Source: Drosophila pseudoobscura
Lineage: Eukaryota > Arthropoda > Insecta > Diptera > Drosophilidae
Length of the DNA stretch: 64,000 nucleotides
Assembly: GCF_009870125.1 (NCBI RefSeq)
Contig: NC_046683.1
Span: forward strand, 5,022,001-5,086,000
Direction: 5' to 3'
In this document: piece by piece, positions 42,496 through 54,800 of the stretch
Layout of the letters: every line of letters starts with the position of its first letter
Position numbering within the stretch: position 1 is the stretch's first letter
Position numbers and translations under genes: made by a program
Notes under the pieces: generated by a model
The model's database searches: none
What the model was told of the DNA's origin: nothing
The model's input: only the letters and a program-made list of their open reading frames with translations

Positions 42496-42604
42496 AAAGG
42501 GAGGCGGAGGGAGGCGCTTGACGAACATTATTTAAACAAATTCATTTTGATTTTATCTGTATTACGTAGACTAAATAGATGGAAGATATTCTATAATACA
42601 TACC

Positions 42605-42610
42605 ATTAAA
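42605..42610 (+). terminator. Variant poly(A) signal, Arp10
   Basis: ATTAAA 110 bp beyond the Arp10 stop. Confidence 0.45.
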
Positions 42611-44155
42611 AGATGTTTTTTAAAGTCCTTGAAGGGCAGCAAGCCACCATTTCTATATGCGTTGAGAAGCTCCACGAGATCCTTCGTCCTTTACACGTCA
42701 TGTATGTTGTTTTTATTGGTCCCGCGTTCTGTGGGTCATCCCCACAAATCCCCCGATTGAAGCTTATGAGGGGGAACTCTTCGAATTTGTAAATTTATTT
42801 CAAATTTTTGTATCTTATTTCGATTTTGTGTGTGTTTCTGTTTTGGAGATGGGCATGGGCATGGAGATGGGGGCTGCTATTCCGTGCTTCAATTTTATTT
42901 AGTTATAAATAATATATGTATATATGTGTAATATTCCCAGGAATATTAAACATATATACTGCATGCAACTTGATTTTAGGAATCCCTATCTGTGTGTGGA
43001 GAGGGGTGGGGTGGGGTGGGGGGATGGATGTGTGTGTTTATGGGTTCGTTTCATATACAATTTGATATATTATATAATAATAATAATAATTCGTAATCGT
43101 TGCCTATCAACTAAGCCTAAGCGTAATTTCATAAGTATTCCTTTCATAAGTAGTACAATATATATATACATATCCATATATATATATATATTGCATATGC
43201 ATGTATGTATATAAACTACAATATACATAGGCATATATTATGCACATATTGAAATTTAGGTAAACTCTATTATACAAAGGGGGTGGGGACTGTGGGGGGG
43301 CGGGGGTTGCGGGTTGCGGGGGTGAACCGGGGTAAGAGGACAAATTCATTCATCATTTTTTGTTGCCTATATATATAAAAAGTGTTTGTGTGTGTGTGTG
43401 TGAGGCACAGGCGGATTAAAGGGCCGGGCTTAATGGCTGTACGTAAGCGTTTTTCGAGTATTGGCAATTGGTATTATCGATCCTATCCGACTTCCCTCTC
43501 CTCTCCTATCCTCTCCTCTCTTCTCCTCTCCTGTCTCTCTTTGTGCAGGCAAATTTAACAAATTCCGAATAATAAATAACAAGGCAGTGGACAAGTCCCT
43601 TCTTCACTGCATGATTTACAAACAAAAATATATATAGGGTCGATGGCTGGGGCGTGGCGCATGGATTGGGCTGGGATGGGGGACTGGGCTGGGACTGGGA
43701 CCTAACTAAACTAATTTTACAGATAATTAATATAATAAATAAATATAATTAAAATTTGCTTTTGTTTTAAAGACTGGACTGGGGGCGAGGCGGGGTCTGG
43801 GGTCTGGGGCTGGGATGCGCCGCCATCTGTTTCACGCGCGCTTCCTCCTCTCCGGAGACGGAGAGCAACAGCGGCTCCATCTTCTTAGCTAGTTAACTAT
43901 TACTTTAAGTTCAGTCGTCGCTAGTTTGGCAGCCGAGGTGGCCGTGGCCGTGCCCGTGCCCGTACCCGATTCAACAACTGGGACTCGAACTGGAACTGTG
44001 GCCACGGCTGAGGCGTTTGTGGTGGTGCTGTTGGTGTTGCTGTTGATGTTCTCGATGTTGATGTGCTTGGTGACGGTGACGGCAAAGGGTACGGCGGCTG
44101 CTGCTCCTCCTCCTCCGCTGCCGCGGGGCTTCCTTCTCCTCCTCCTCGGCCCCTG
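42611..44155. other. Convergent spacer between Arp10 and exportin-5
   Basis: No gene. Probably the 3' UTR of exportin-5 on the minus strand (candidate AATAAA at about 42895-42900), with AT repeats near 43155-43190, G-rich stretches at 43000-43025 and 43280-43320, a CT-rich run at 43495-43535 and (TAA)n near 43075. The open frames at 43.9-44.2 kb are simple-sequence translations. Confidence 0.5.
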
Positions 44156-47100
44156 TCACTTATCCGAACCAAAGAGCTTGGTCAGATTGGCGTTTTGATT
44201 GCTGTCCATGATATTGTTGCCCGTGGACTTGAGCTTGTGCGGCTGCATCGGCGGCAGATTGGCGATCTGCACCTCATGGCGGAAGAGCTGGTTCACACTG
44301 CGTCCCACCAGCTGGGCCGTCAGCTTCTTGAATATATCCTTCTTGGCGCGATCGACCTTGTTCCCCTTGACGGGGGCCACGGCGGTTTTCTCATCGAACT
44401 TCTGAATGTCGGCCGCATTCACGCTGGGAATGTGTTGTAGCACCTCGCTGAGGATCGGAAATTTGGGGCGCAACAGCTCATAGAACTGCACACCCAATGT
44501 GATCAGGCCGGACTGGTTGGCCTCGTGCTGGCCATGCACCTGCATGCCCTGGAGGACGGCCGTGAAGGCGCTCACCGCCTTGTTCTCGTCCATCAGATGT
44601 TCGGCGGCCAGAAAGCGCATCACTGGGGCCGCTATATTGACGGCCTTCATGTTGACCATGCCATCGTTCCAGGCGATCGCCTTCAGCAGGGTCATCAGGA
44701 TGTAGTTGCCGATGAGGCCGTTGCGCAGCAGCTTCCCGCCCAGATCGCTGATTATGTCCGAGAGGAGGGCCGACTGGGAGGCCCGCGACTGGGGGGCACT
44801 GTCCATCGAGTGCTCCTCGTTCTCCATGGCCACGACATTGGCGGTGCCGCCGCCGCCGCCAGAGGCCACATGATCGGACCCGATCTGGCCACCCACCAGC
44901 GCTATCTTCAAGACATCGAGATACTCACGCGTCAGGGTGCGGTTCAGCTGATCCTCGAGCACCTCCTGGGTATCATTGACCTCGCCAGTGAGCTGACCGC
45001 TCTCGTACAGAGATGATATGTATAGCCAGCGTCTGGTGAGGCGTTCGCACATCAGCGGCGTCAGATGCGCGAACAAGGGCACCAGCACGTCGTCGTAGAA
45101 GATGGGCGGGCAGGAGTAGACGAAGGGCTTGAAGAACACCCGGATAATGGGGCGCATGCGGTAGTCCGGAATGATGTCCATGCAGCTAAAGACATTCGTG
45201 ATGATGGCATTTGCCATGCCATTCAATTGATAGAGATCGCGCCCCAGCGATGGTCCCGCCGAGCCCATCAGATGGTAGCACCCCTCCGTGACCAGCATCA
45301 TGAATGTCTGCATCTTCTCGAAGGCGGTCGGCTCCCGCTTGATGGTGGTGTCCAGGGGATCGGCTGGCAGGGCGCAGATGCCCATCAGCAGCTTCTTTTC
45401 GTGCTCGAGCATGCCGTGTATGTTGCGGTATCCTTCGGAGAGGGCGGCCAACGCCTCGGGGGTGAACATCTCGTTGAGGACACGCATCAAAGTGAGAACG
45501 TGGGAGAGCACCGGCACCACATGCTTGGTGGCCGGATTGCGGCAAATGGGATTGCCCACCTCGGTGCAGGCGATCACAAAGCCGCCGCGCTGTGCCCGGT
45601 CCGGATCGTCGGGCCATGTGCATCGCTTGACAACGCCCAGGACCACATGCAGGGCGTCTATGATTCGCGTCCGGTTCGGAATCGAGGGATCGCTGTCAAT
45701 GGCAAAGACGGGGGGCTTGTCTAGGCCCACGAAGCGCATAAAGTGCAGCGCCGACTTGAAGGCCTCCTCAAAGGAGATCCACTCGGACCGCTTCTCCAGC
45801 ACGATGTGCTCAATGAACGCCGTCTGGCGTTCGTAGTCGCAGAAGTGATTGGAGATGAGGATCAGGGCCTCCTGCAGGGTGGTGCGCATCACGCGGCACA
45901 GCTGGTGCCGGTTGGGCTCCTTCAGCAGGAGCTGCACGTGATTGTTGATCTGATCGAAGACGGGCAGCAGCAGCAGCGGGTATTTGTGGGCCAGCTTGAC
46001 CAGCAGCGAGGCGGCATGGCGGCGCAGATTCTTGGCCGACTTGACCTGCACCTTTTCCAGCTCGTTGGGCGGCTTCAGGACGAGGGCGCGAAAGATCTTG
46101 TCCAGGACGCGGGGCAACAGGGTGACTCCGTTCATGGCCACACAGTTGTTGGAGGTTATCTGGCACGAGGACATGCTGAGAAAGACGAACAGGGCCGATA
46201 TGCAGGATAACAAGATCGAGTAGATCAGCGGATTGGTGGTCTCCAGCTTCAGGCAGTCCTCCAGCAGGCGCAGGCCGGCCGGCACCGACGGACGCTCCGA
46301 GACGAGCAGTATGCGGCTGAGCACACCGTCCAGCACACTCACGAGGGCATCCCATTCGAGGTAGACAGGATCCAGTACGCTGCACGACATCCCGGCGCTC
46401 TCGGCGACGGCATTGCGGAGCCGCGACTGCAGCCACTGCTCGCAGAAGCCGTACGTGATCAGGGGCTGGACGAGGGTGGCCAGGCGAAAGATCTCCAGAA
46501 AGTCGGTGCGGCAGCGAAAAAAGTACAGCGTGAACTCCTCCTCGCTGTCGTAGTCCATGCGGATGTACGACTCTGTGGTGAGGCTCGTGGGCGAGCTGGC
46601 CGGCGGATACGGCAGCTTCACAATCCTCGGGGCAATCGTGTGGATCAGTTTGGGAATGTAGTTGATCATGGCAAAGTCCTTCGAGCAGAGCTCATGCTTG
46701 AGCAACAGCTGCCAGATCTGTGCGGCTCCATGGGCGACGCTCAGCGATGGATGCTGCACTAGCAGCAGCAGGCACTCGAGCATTATCTCCAAATGCACTG
46801 GACGCTGTGTCGACTCGTCCTTGCCCCACAGCGCCACCAGCTGCTGGTTCATGCCATTGAGCACCGCCAGCAGCTTCTTGAGGAACAAGTGCTGCTGCTC
46901 GATGGCCAGCGAGGAACTAGTGTCGGCCGGTATCTGGCTGGATGAGAAGATGTAGCGCAGCGGCTCCTCGTTGTACAGCTGCATGAGGGGCTTCCGCTCC
47001 TTGGCCTGGCCCTTGCGATTGGTGATCTGGGCGAGGCATTCGGCCGCATTGCTCTGGAATGCTTTGTCGTTCAGTAGAATGCAAAGGAAATGCATCAGTT

Positions 47101-47854
47101 TGCCATTGTTGGACATCACGTGCTGGATGCTGACCCACTCCACAAACCCGCTGAGAGTGAGGAGAACCATCTCCACCACACGGCTGTGGGCGTTGGCCTT
47201 GTGAAAGTTGCCCAGACGCGTGGTTTCGCGAAACGCCGTCACATGTTGCTCGACGAGCCGCAGAAAGAACTCGAAGATGTCGTTCATGTTGTTGTTGAGG
47301 GCCTGGTACATGTCCTTGCGGCGCTGATTCGACTCGATGGTCTGCAGCAGGGCCACGTCCTCGACCAGACGCAGAAAGACCATCAGGACCAGCTCCGTCT
47401 GGGCCTCGCCATTGGTGCAGGCTTGGCTAAGCTCGGGCAGCAGGTCCGACCACTGCTGCGGCCATTCGCGTTTGATCATCTCGACAATGATCTTGGACAG
47501 GGCATTCTTCAGGGGCATCAGAGAGCGATCTTCCGCGGGGCCCACACCGATGTTCAGCATCTTGATGGCATTGTCTTTGATGTAGACCTTCTCTTCGTGG
47601 GTGATGCAATTCCATTTGTATTTGATTGTGTACTCGATCAGCTGCAGGCCGAAGTGGCGCACCTGCTGATTGAACTGGGGCGAGCCGGCCAGAAAGAGGC
47701 CGACCTGTGCACACAGCGGCGACTCCTCCTTGAATCGCTCGCAGGCCATGTATGCCTCCAGTCGAGAGTTCTGCTGCGTCATGGGATGCATTATCACCTC
47801 CACAGCCTTGGCCAGTTCGGCAGCCAAGGCCTCTGTGCCTGCCTGGTGTGCCAT
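44156..47854 (-). CDS. Ranbp21: Exportin-5 (Ran-GTP dependent RNA export receptor)
   Basis: A single 3.7-kb exon encodes 1232 residues from ATG 47854 (MAHQAGTEAL) to TGA 44156. The frame is open further upstream, but those residues are simple-sequence leader. The N-terminal importin-beta/CRM1-type region has RHFGLQLIEYTIKYKWN, VYIKDNAIKMLN and IVEMIKREWPQQW, all characteristic of exportin-5, with HEAT-like helical repeats through the rest. The protein binds Ran-GTP in the nucleus and carries double-stranded RNA minihelices. In flies, which lack exportin-t, it is known to export tRNA as well as pre-miRNA. The C-terminal tail is Lys/Asn-rich. It corresponds to melanogaster CG12234. Head to head with Elys, with 1042 bp between ATGs. 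Confidence 0.94.
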   Translation of the reverse strand: MAHQAGTEALAAELAKAVEVIMHPMTQQNSRLEAYMACERFKEESPLCAQVGLFLAGSPQFNQQVRHFGLQLIEYTIKYKWNCITHEEKVYIKDNAIKMLNIGVGPAEDRSLMPLKNALSKIIVEMIKREWPQQWSDLLPELSQACTNGEAQTELVLMVFLRLVEDVALLQTIESNQRRKDMYQALNNNMNDIFEFFLRLVEQHVTAFRETTRLGNFHKANAHSRVVEMVLLTLSGFVEWVSIQHVMSNNGKLMHFLCILLNDKAFQSNAAECLAQITNRKGQAKERKPLMQLYNEEPLRYIFSSSQIPADTSSSLAIEQQHLFLKKLLAVLNGMNQQLVALWGKDESTQRPVHLEIMLECLLLLVQHPSLSVAHGAAQIWQLLLKHELCSKDFAMINYIPKLIHTIAPRIVKLPYPPASSPTSLTTESYIRMDYDSEEEFTLYFFRCRTDFLEIFRLATLVQPLITYGFCEQWLQSRLRNAVAESAGMSCSVLDPVYLEWDALVSVLDGVLSRILLVSERPSVPAGLRLLEDCLKLETTNPLIYSILLSCISALFVFLSMSSCQITSNNCVAMNGVTLLPRVLDKIFRALVLKPPNELEKVQVKSAKNLRRHAASLLVKLAHKYPLLLLPVFDQINNHVQLLLKEPNRHQLCRVMRTTLQEALILISNHFCDYERQTAFIEHIVLEKRSEWISFEEAFKSALHFMRFVGLDKPPVFAIDSDPSIPNRTRIIDALHVVLGVVKRCTWPDDPDRAQRGGFVIACTEVGNPICRNPATKHVVPVLSHVLTLMRVLNEMFTPEALAALSEGYRNIHGMLEHEKKLLMGICALPADPLDTTIKREPTAFEKMQTFMMLVTEGCYHLMGSAGPSLGRDLYQLNGMANAIITNVFSCMDIIPDYRMRPIIRVFFKPFVYSCPPIFYDDVLVPLFAHLTPLMCERLTRRWLYISSLYESGQLTGEVNDTQEVLEDQLNRTLTREYLDVLKIALVGGQIGSDHVASGGGGGTANVVAMENEEHSMDSAPQSRASQSALLSDIISDLGGKLLRNGLIGNYILMTLLKAIAWNDGMVNMKAVNIAAPVMRFLAAEHLMDENKAVSAFTAVLQGMQVHGQHEANQSGLITLGVQFYELLRPKFPILSEVLQHIPSVNAADIQKFDEKTAVAPVKGNKVDRAKKDIFKKLTAQLVGRSVNQLFRHEVQIANLPPMQPHKLKSTGNNIMDSNQNANLTKLFGSDK

Positions 47855-48896
47855 CGCTAGCTGTAACTGTAGCTGTGGCTGCCTCTCTGTGTAAAGTGGA
47901 AGTGGAAGCGAAAGCGAATGCGAAAACGAAAACGAAAGAAAGGGAAAGGGTATATGTATATTCATTCAGTTGCACTCTATAGCAGAGCAGAGCATGTGAT
48001 TTCTTTAGCCCAGCTTTAATTTGACTTTAATTTCAATTGGCAAATGTGACTTACCTCTGCTTGCCCCTGCCCTCTGCTCGGTATTATTTGGCGCCCCGTT
48101 CCTTCTGCTGCTGTTTTGACTGCCTCTTTGTTGTTGTCTCTTCGTCGGTTCGTTCTTTCGTTTTTTTCCCCCAATGCGGTGCGGTTAGGGCCAGGCAGCG
48201 CCAGACAACGTTTTGCGATTAGAAGAGCAGAGCTGTGTGCTTTGCAATGTGTGTTTGTTGTTGTGGCCTCTCGCCGTCGGCCTGTAGTTGTGGCCCGTTG
48301 TCTTCTCTTCGCTTCACTTCGGTACGTACTGATGATTTTGGAAGGGATATGAAATTGGGATCGCCCGTTTGCTCCAGTGAAAACCTCGTTGAATGGCAAG
48401 TATTTCACATTTGAATTATATATAGATAGCCTACTCAAAACTGAAATGCCTTTTTCCGGCTAGGTTCGATTTCGTGTTAGAACAATGTGCAAGCAAATCG
48501 CACAGGGTCGGCAGGGTTGACAATCGAAAAGCTCCCACCACTTGCTGCGCCGTGGCTCCCATCAATAGCTCGATATTTTCGCAATCCTACAATCGTTAGG
48601 GTGTTATCGAAACCCGCCTAAAAATTATTTTCGCGCATTTAATTCCTTTAAAATTGACTATGGTCTTCAGATGTTTTTTCGAAATAAATATATACTATAC
48701 TTTTAAAATGTCGCAAGCACAGCAAAATCCACAGCATATGGAATTTGCAAATTAATCGGAATTTGACAATTTAATCGGAGTTTTATCCAACACTGCAAAC
48801 TGTCAAACGTCGCGAAAAAAAACAACACCGGCACACACAAAATCGCACAAACGCCATTGATGTTGCGAAATTTGCCAGCTAATGATATAGTGAAAC
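47855..48896. promoter_or_regulatory. Bidirectional promoter region, exportin-5 / Elys
   Basis: Holds the 5' UTRs of both genes. A CGATA-rich patch (GCTCGATATTTTCG and GTTATCGAAAC near 48570-48612) resembles DREF/BEAF-32 type sites. A pyrimidine-rich stretch lies at 48110-48170. No coding exon recognised. Confidence 0.5.
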
Positions 48897-51800
48897 ATGA
48901 ATTGGTACGAAATTGATGCAGATGAAAGACGCAGCTCGGGATTTCCAGAGCGCGCAATTCCTGGCTACGGCCATCAGAGTGACGACCATCGTAAGTATAG
49001 CGCGACGGGCGACGCGGTCCACGAGCCACAGTCTGTGATTTTCACTTTCATGCTCGCCATTCGTTTGCCGGTGTTTTCCTAATCCTGCCTCCTTGCAGCG
49101 GATAACTTTGGTGGCGGCATCATCAATGGCGGCAAGTGGGGATGGATCACAAACAGGTACTCAAACGATGCCACTCTGTTGATCTGTTCGCTGAGGGCGG
49201 GCAAGTGCATTCTGCGTCACATATTCTGGAGAGAAGAGGCCGACAGTAGCCAGCGCTGCAGCATCAGTTGTGTGGAGGAGCTCTTCCCTGGCCAAAAAGA
49301 CGGAACGAAATGGCTCGCCGTCTGCCTGGAGACGTGGAACGATAAGGAAAGCCGGCCCGAGAACTGTGCCAACGCCATCACACAGATTGCCATCTTCTCG
49401 ACAGCCTACAATCAGGTGCTTCGCTGCATCGATCTGGACGGCCTCTACTGCAGCACCCTCACGTTTCTGGACACACAAATGTGCCAGCGCACGCGTCTTC
49501 GCAACTTTGATGGCTGCCTGGCGGTGGGCACTAATGAGGGGGCCGTTCTGCTGTGCGACATAAAATGCAACATTCTGATGGAAAGTCGCAGTCAAAACAT
49601 TAGACTGCCGCAGAGTGAGATCACTTGTGGTCAGGTGGTCCGAAGGCAATCCTCCGAGTGCTCCACGGACGCAATCAATACTTGGCTGCAAGAACAGGAA
49701 TGCAGCCTCGACTGCAATGGCCACTTGGCAGTGGAGGTGGATGGTGAGTTCTTTGTGTGTTGAATGTGTTCTTTGTTTTTGTGTTTCTAATGTCACTTCT
49801 TTGATGCTCATGTGGGCATAGTGGGCAAGAGCGAGGTGCGCTGCCTTATATCTGTTAACTTCATCACTGGCTTTGCCGCTGGCCTCAAGGATGGCCGCAT
49901 TGTGATCTACGATCTGGATAGTTTCCATATCACCGCCGTACTTTATCCTCCCGGGTTCGAGGTGGCCAGTGTAGAGCGACTCTGCTGCGTTGTGCCACGA
50001 GATGATCCCAAGCCCTGCCTCTTCGTATTCGGCATGTACGGTGGGGCCACCGAAATGACCACCCTCCTCCATTCCATCCACTACAGCCACTCCAATGCGG
50101 ATGACGAAGGCCAGGAGATACTCTTTAAGGTCAGCCCAAATATTTTCGCCTCTTTGGCCGAGCCCCTCTTTGAACTCGTCCCATTCTATTCCACAGAACT
50201 TTAGGAGCACCGAAACCTGCGCTAATCTGCTGCTCGATAGCGGCCCCTGCTCCATCCTTGGCTGCTCAACGGCCTCCTCATTCAGCTCTTACGGCGACAA
50301 TGGCACCCTCCTGGCCTTATTCAGCTGGTACTCGCACAATGAGGGCACGAACAAGCTTCTACTCTTCGACATGAATCAGTGGTACAAGGACGAGATGCCC
50401 ACCTGCCTGAACCCGAACCAGAAGCTCAACTTTCTGGCCGGCTATTCACTGCCTGGCGAGGTCCCAGGCCTGGGCTTTCACCTGGACTCCGCAACTATTC
50501 AGCATTTCATTTCGTTGCAGCGCTACGATGAGCATTTCTATCCCATTTCATTGAGCTTTGGTAAGATACTCGTACGAAGACAAAGGCGATGCCGATGGCG
50601 AAGGCGAAGTGCTTAATGCAAGGTTTCCTTTTAGATTTCTCCCTGCTAACAGCCGGGGGCTGCCAGTACTATGTCCATGAGGGGCTGCAGCGGCGCTTTC
50701 TGCGAAGCCTCCAGGCGGAGAAGGCCCCGCTCTTCTTGATGGCTGAGGAAACACACAAGAACATTATTGGCCTGCGCCTCATGCCTCAGTTCAGTGAGCT
50801 CCAACCCGATGCCACATTCTCCAAGGTGAGAGTCCATTCTACGACTATATATCTTGCACCTTTTGCATCCCTCTGCTCTGTCTCTCTCTCTCTCTCTCTC
50901 TCTTTAGATGGCCATGTATGAGGAGATCCTCTCGGTGGCCCTCGAACACGGATTAATGGGACTGCTAAAGAATTGTGCAAAGAGCTGGATCGATGGCAGC
51001 TACCTGCGCAACCTGCGGGATCCCACAACACTCTCCCTGTCGACCCTCACCAACTGGATAATGAAGCGCGCCGCACAGATTAAAGTGCGCTGCTCGGAGC
51101 TGTGCCAGGGCATCTTTGACTACGGCGGCTATCCCCTGGACGAGCGCGAGCGCAAGGAGTTCAGGCTGCTAAACGGCCAGTTGGGCAATCTGGACAGCCT
51201 GCAGTCGTACATCGCGAGTTTGGGCAAGCGCAGCCTGGCTCAATCGCTACTCAGCGAAATCGAGAGCAATGGACAGATGCTCCGCACAGTCCATGCCTAC
51301 CAGAAAGTGCTACTGTACTTCATTAGGTGGGGACTGCTGCCAGAAGGCCAGCAGTTTCAACAGAAGGAGGAGGGCGGACAGCAGCCTTCGGCCCTAGTGC
51401 AGATGCGACGCGACTACGCAGAAAGAGGCTTGTCGAGGCGTGGTAGTCTCTACATCGATCGCCTGTTGCGGCGTATTTCCCAAGAGAGCGGCGGTGTACC
51501 CGATTCCCTGGTGTATCCTCCAGACACACAGTCCATCATGAACTTGATGCTGTCGCCGAACACCGATATGGATCACAAGCAAGAGGTAATTTTTTACTTG
51601 CTGCTCGATCTGGATGTCCATATGCCGAAAGTGAAGCTCAGCAGCAGGTTTATCACCGAATTCGGTCTCAAAAAGAATCTCGTGTTGCGCGTGAAGTCCC
51701 TCTGGGCCCTGGATCACGATGATCATTCGGTAAGTTTCGATTCTCTCTTCAAACAATTAGGCATTTAAGTCAGCTAATCAGTCGCCCAAAGATCGCAAAT

Positions 51801-54800
51801 GAGTTTACAAAAGATCAAAGCCAAAGAGAGGGAGCTACATTATTTATTCAAGGGCTATCCCGGAACAGGATACATTTTTATTGCAAATTTTATTGGAAAT
51901 TAATTTTTTTTTTTTTTTTAATTTTTGGAATACAATTTGAAAATAAATTTGTGAAAAATGGTAAGCTAAATTTAATTTAATTTATAATTTTATAACAAAA
52001 AATGCGCACTTTTTTGGAAGTAAATTGTATATTTCTTATTTTAAATTATTTATTATAAAAATTAAAAAGAAACATTGTTTTTTTTAATTTTTAAAATAAA
52101 CATTTAAAATCAATTTTAGAAATGGTACAATTAAATTTTTTAAGGACAAATTAAAATTCAAAATTGATTAAAATTAGATTTAAAAATTGAAAATAATTTT
52201 TATGCAGAATTTTTATAAAACAAAATTTATTTACAAACATTTTTTTTTTAAATCATTATTTTTTAATCAGTTTTAGCGACAATCTAAAATTTAATAAGCG
52301 TTAATAGTGGGATTATGTATGAATAATATTCAAGGTCCGAAATTAATATTAATTTCACAATTTATATGATAAAAGATAGAATCCCAACGATCCCTGCTGG
52401 TCACTGCTTTATTTAGTTTTGTTGCATTTCTTTTAAAAGTTTAATTTGAATCTCCCATCTGATTCCATCCAGGAATGCATAAGACTGCTGTCGAGCTCGA
52501 AGTGTTCGGACACAACCTATCAGAACTGGCATGTGGAGCTGCTGGTGGAAACTCTCCTGGCCAAGGGCGCCGTCTCGGCGGCCATGAGCGTGGTGGGACG
52601 GCCGCCGGGGCCGCTTTCCACGCTGACGCACCTGAAGGTCCTAGTGGCCAGCAAAAACATACCCGAGGCCTTCGAGTATGCCCGGCGCAATGACGACGAC
52701 GTAACGGGCCGGCCGCTGCTGGAGTACTTCTTCCGGCAATGCATCGAGGACCGGCAGTTCAAGGCTCTGGCCCAGCTGTGCCTGCGCGAATCGGAGGAGG
52801 AGCTCGCCCTGCGCCTGCTCAGGGAGTGCAAGACCCCGCTGACGGATAGCGTTCAGCTGATTCTGCTTCTGCATAAGTCCAAGTACATTGAGGCGGTCTC
52901 CTTTATGGACGAGGTGGCCGCCGAGCGGCAGATCGCCGACGATTCCAGCCGAGCGATTATCTGTGCCTACCGCTCAACGATGAACCCCGTTTCCCAGACC
53001 CTTGCCGGCGACTACTTCCGCATCCGCGAGAACCTGGACGTGGCGCCGGCCGAGAACGTCCATCCGGAGCCCTTCAGCAGTCAGCTGGCCAGAGACAATT
53101 TCAGGGGACTGAAGGGCAGCGTCTTTCAGAGCTCTGCCCTCGGCGCCCACTGGGCCACGCTCTACAACATGGACTCATCGCCGAAGGGCAAGGCGATCCC
53201 CTGCCACCAGGTGCCCTTCCTGCGGAGCTCGATGTACGGCCTGAGCCAGCTGCCCCGTCGCCGTCGCACTTTGCGTCCTGTGCCCCACCAGGCGGTGAAG
53301 AAGCGTGTACGCGAGCCGGAGGAACCTGAGCAGGCCGGCGGCGGCGGCGGCGACTCCCAGTTGAACCTGCGGCCATCCAAGCGGCGCCGTATGCTGAGCG
53401 AACATTTCGTGGAGGGTGTCTGCGACTTTGTTGGGAATAAGTTCTATCAAGACCAGACCGATGATGATCAGCAACCCAAGCCCAGTGAGCTGCTCCAGCT
53501 GCCGACGTTCCTGCAGGCAAAGAAGCAGCCGCCGCTCCAGCAAAAGACCCATTCACCGCCAGTGACCATACTAAAGCGGCGACCGGCCCTCGACGCAGGG
53601 GCCGATACTCCACCGCTGTCCACGGCTAAGCCAAAGCGGTTTCGCTTCATGCCGCCAATGCCATTGCAATGCCATGGTCTTAACGATAGCGACGCCATGG
53701 ATGTGGACTGTACGTTGAGTCCCCAGAAGGTAGATGAGGAGGAGCAGGAGGTGGAAGAGGAGCAGGAGGTGGAGGTGGAAGAGGAGGAGGAGGAGGAGGA
53801 GACTGACGAGATCATTGTGGAAATCGAGCCGCCAGCTGGTTTCCTACCCTTCGCCTCGGACAACAGCCAGTCGGATGATGATGAGGATGAGGATGAGTAT
53901 ATGTCGCCCCTGAATTCACCATATACTTCGATGGTCAGCCCGAGATTGATGTCAGCTCCAGAGAAACATCTCGAGAAATCTCCCCGCCCCATGGCTCCGC
54001 CTGTTGGGCCTCAGCCCCGCAGCTCGCTCATCCAGGCTGGAAAGAGCGAGAGCAGCAGCGGATTCGGGAGCTTTGCCTCCATCCTCACGGCCGAAACGGC
54101 ATCCCACGAGTTTGCCCCCACCGTCTGCTCCTCGAAAATGGGAACACAGTCGATATTTTCCTCAGGTACGGCCACCGCAACCGCCACCGCGACCACCACC
54201 ACCTCTGTTAAGATCTCGGAGCGTACCACCATATGTGTGGATATGGATGATCCCGAAACGGAGCCAGAGTCAACAGCATCGGGGGGCAGGTCCGACTGGT
54301 ATGCGCCATCAGTTAACTTGCAGGAGCAGGAAGAGGAGCAGGAGCAGGAGCAAGAGCAGGAGCCGAAAGAGGTCCAAATGCTGGACACCACTCTGGGAAT
54401 GTCCACATATGATGTGACGACACCTGAGCAGCGGCAGGAGGAGTCGCTTTTCTCGCCGGAGATCGAGGATGAAATGATTCTGGCGGAGGTCGAGGCAGAG
54501 CAACTGGAGAAGGACGAGGAACTGATGGAGGAGTATCTGCAGGAGGCCCAGGAGGAAGGACAGCTGCAGGAGCGGCCCAGCAGCTACAATCGAACATACA
54601 TGGGCAGCTCCGATGATCCGCCGCAGGAGCGCAGCTCCTCGCCCTCCCTGAGCCTCAGCAGCGAAATGTCGAACATGTCCTCGCCCCCCACCCTGCCGGA
54701 GACCATCCAGGGTGGCGATGGCATGTACTCGATTGTCATTGAGTCGACGGGCTCCATAACCACATCGCGTTCGGTCACGCACACGCCCACCTCCTTTCTG

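Noticed and set aside
47855-47965. Upstream extension of exportin-5 (MNIHIPFPF...)
   Set aside because: Simple-sequence translation before the conserved start MAHQAG; treated as 5' UTR.
49161-50255. 364-codon minus-strand open frame
   Set aside because: Antisense shadow across Elys exons 2-4 and their introns; Elys joins in frame and explains the DNA.
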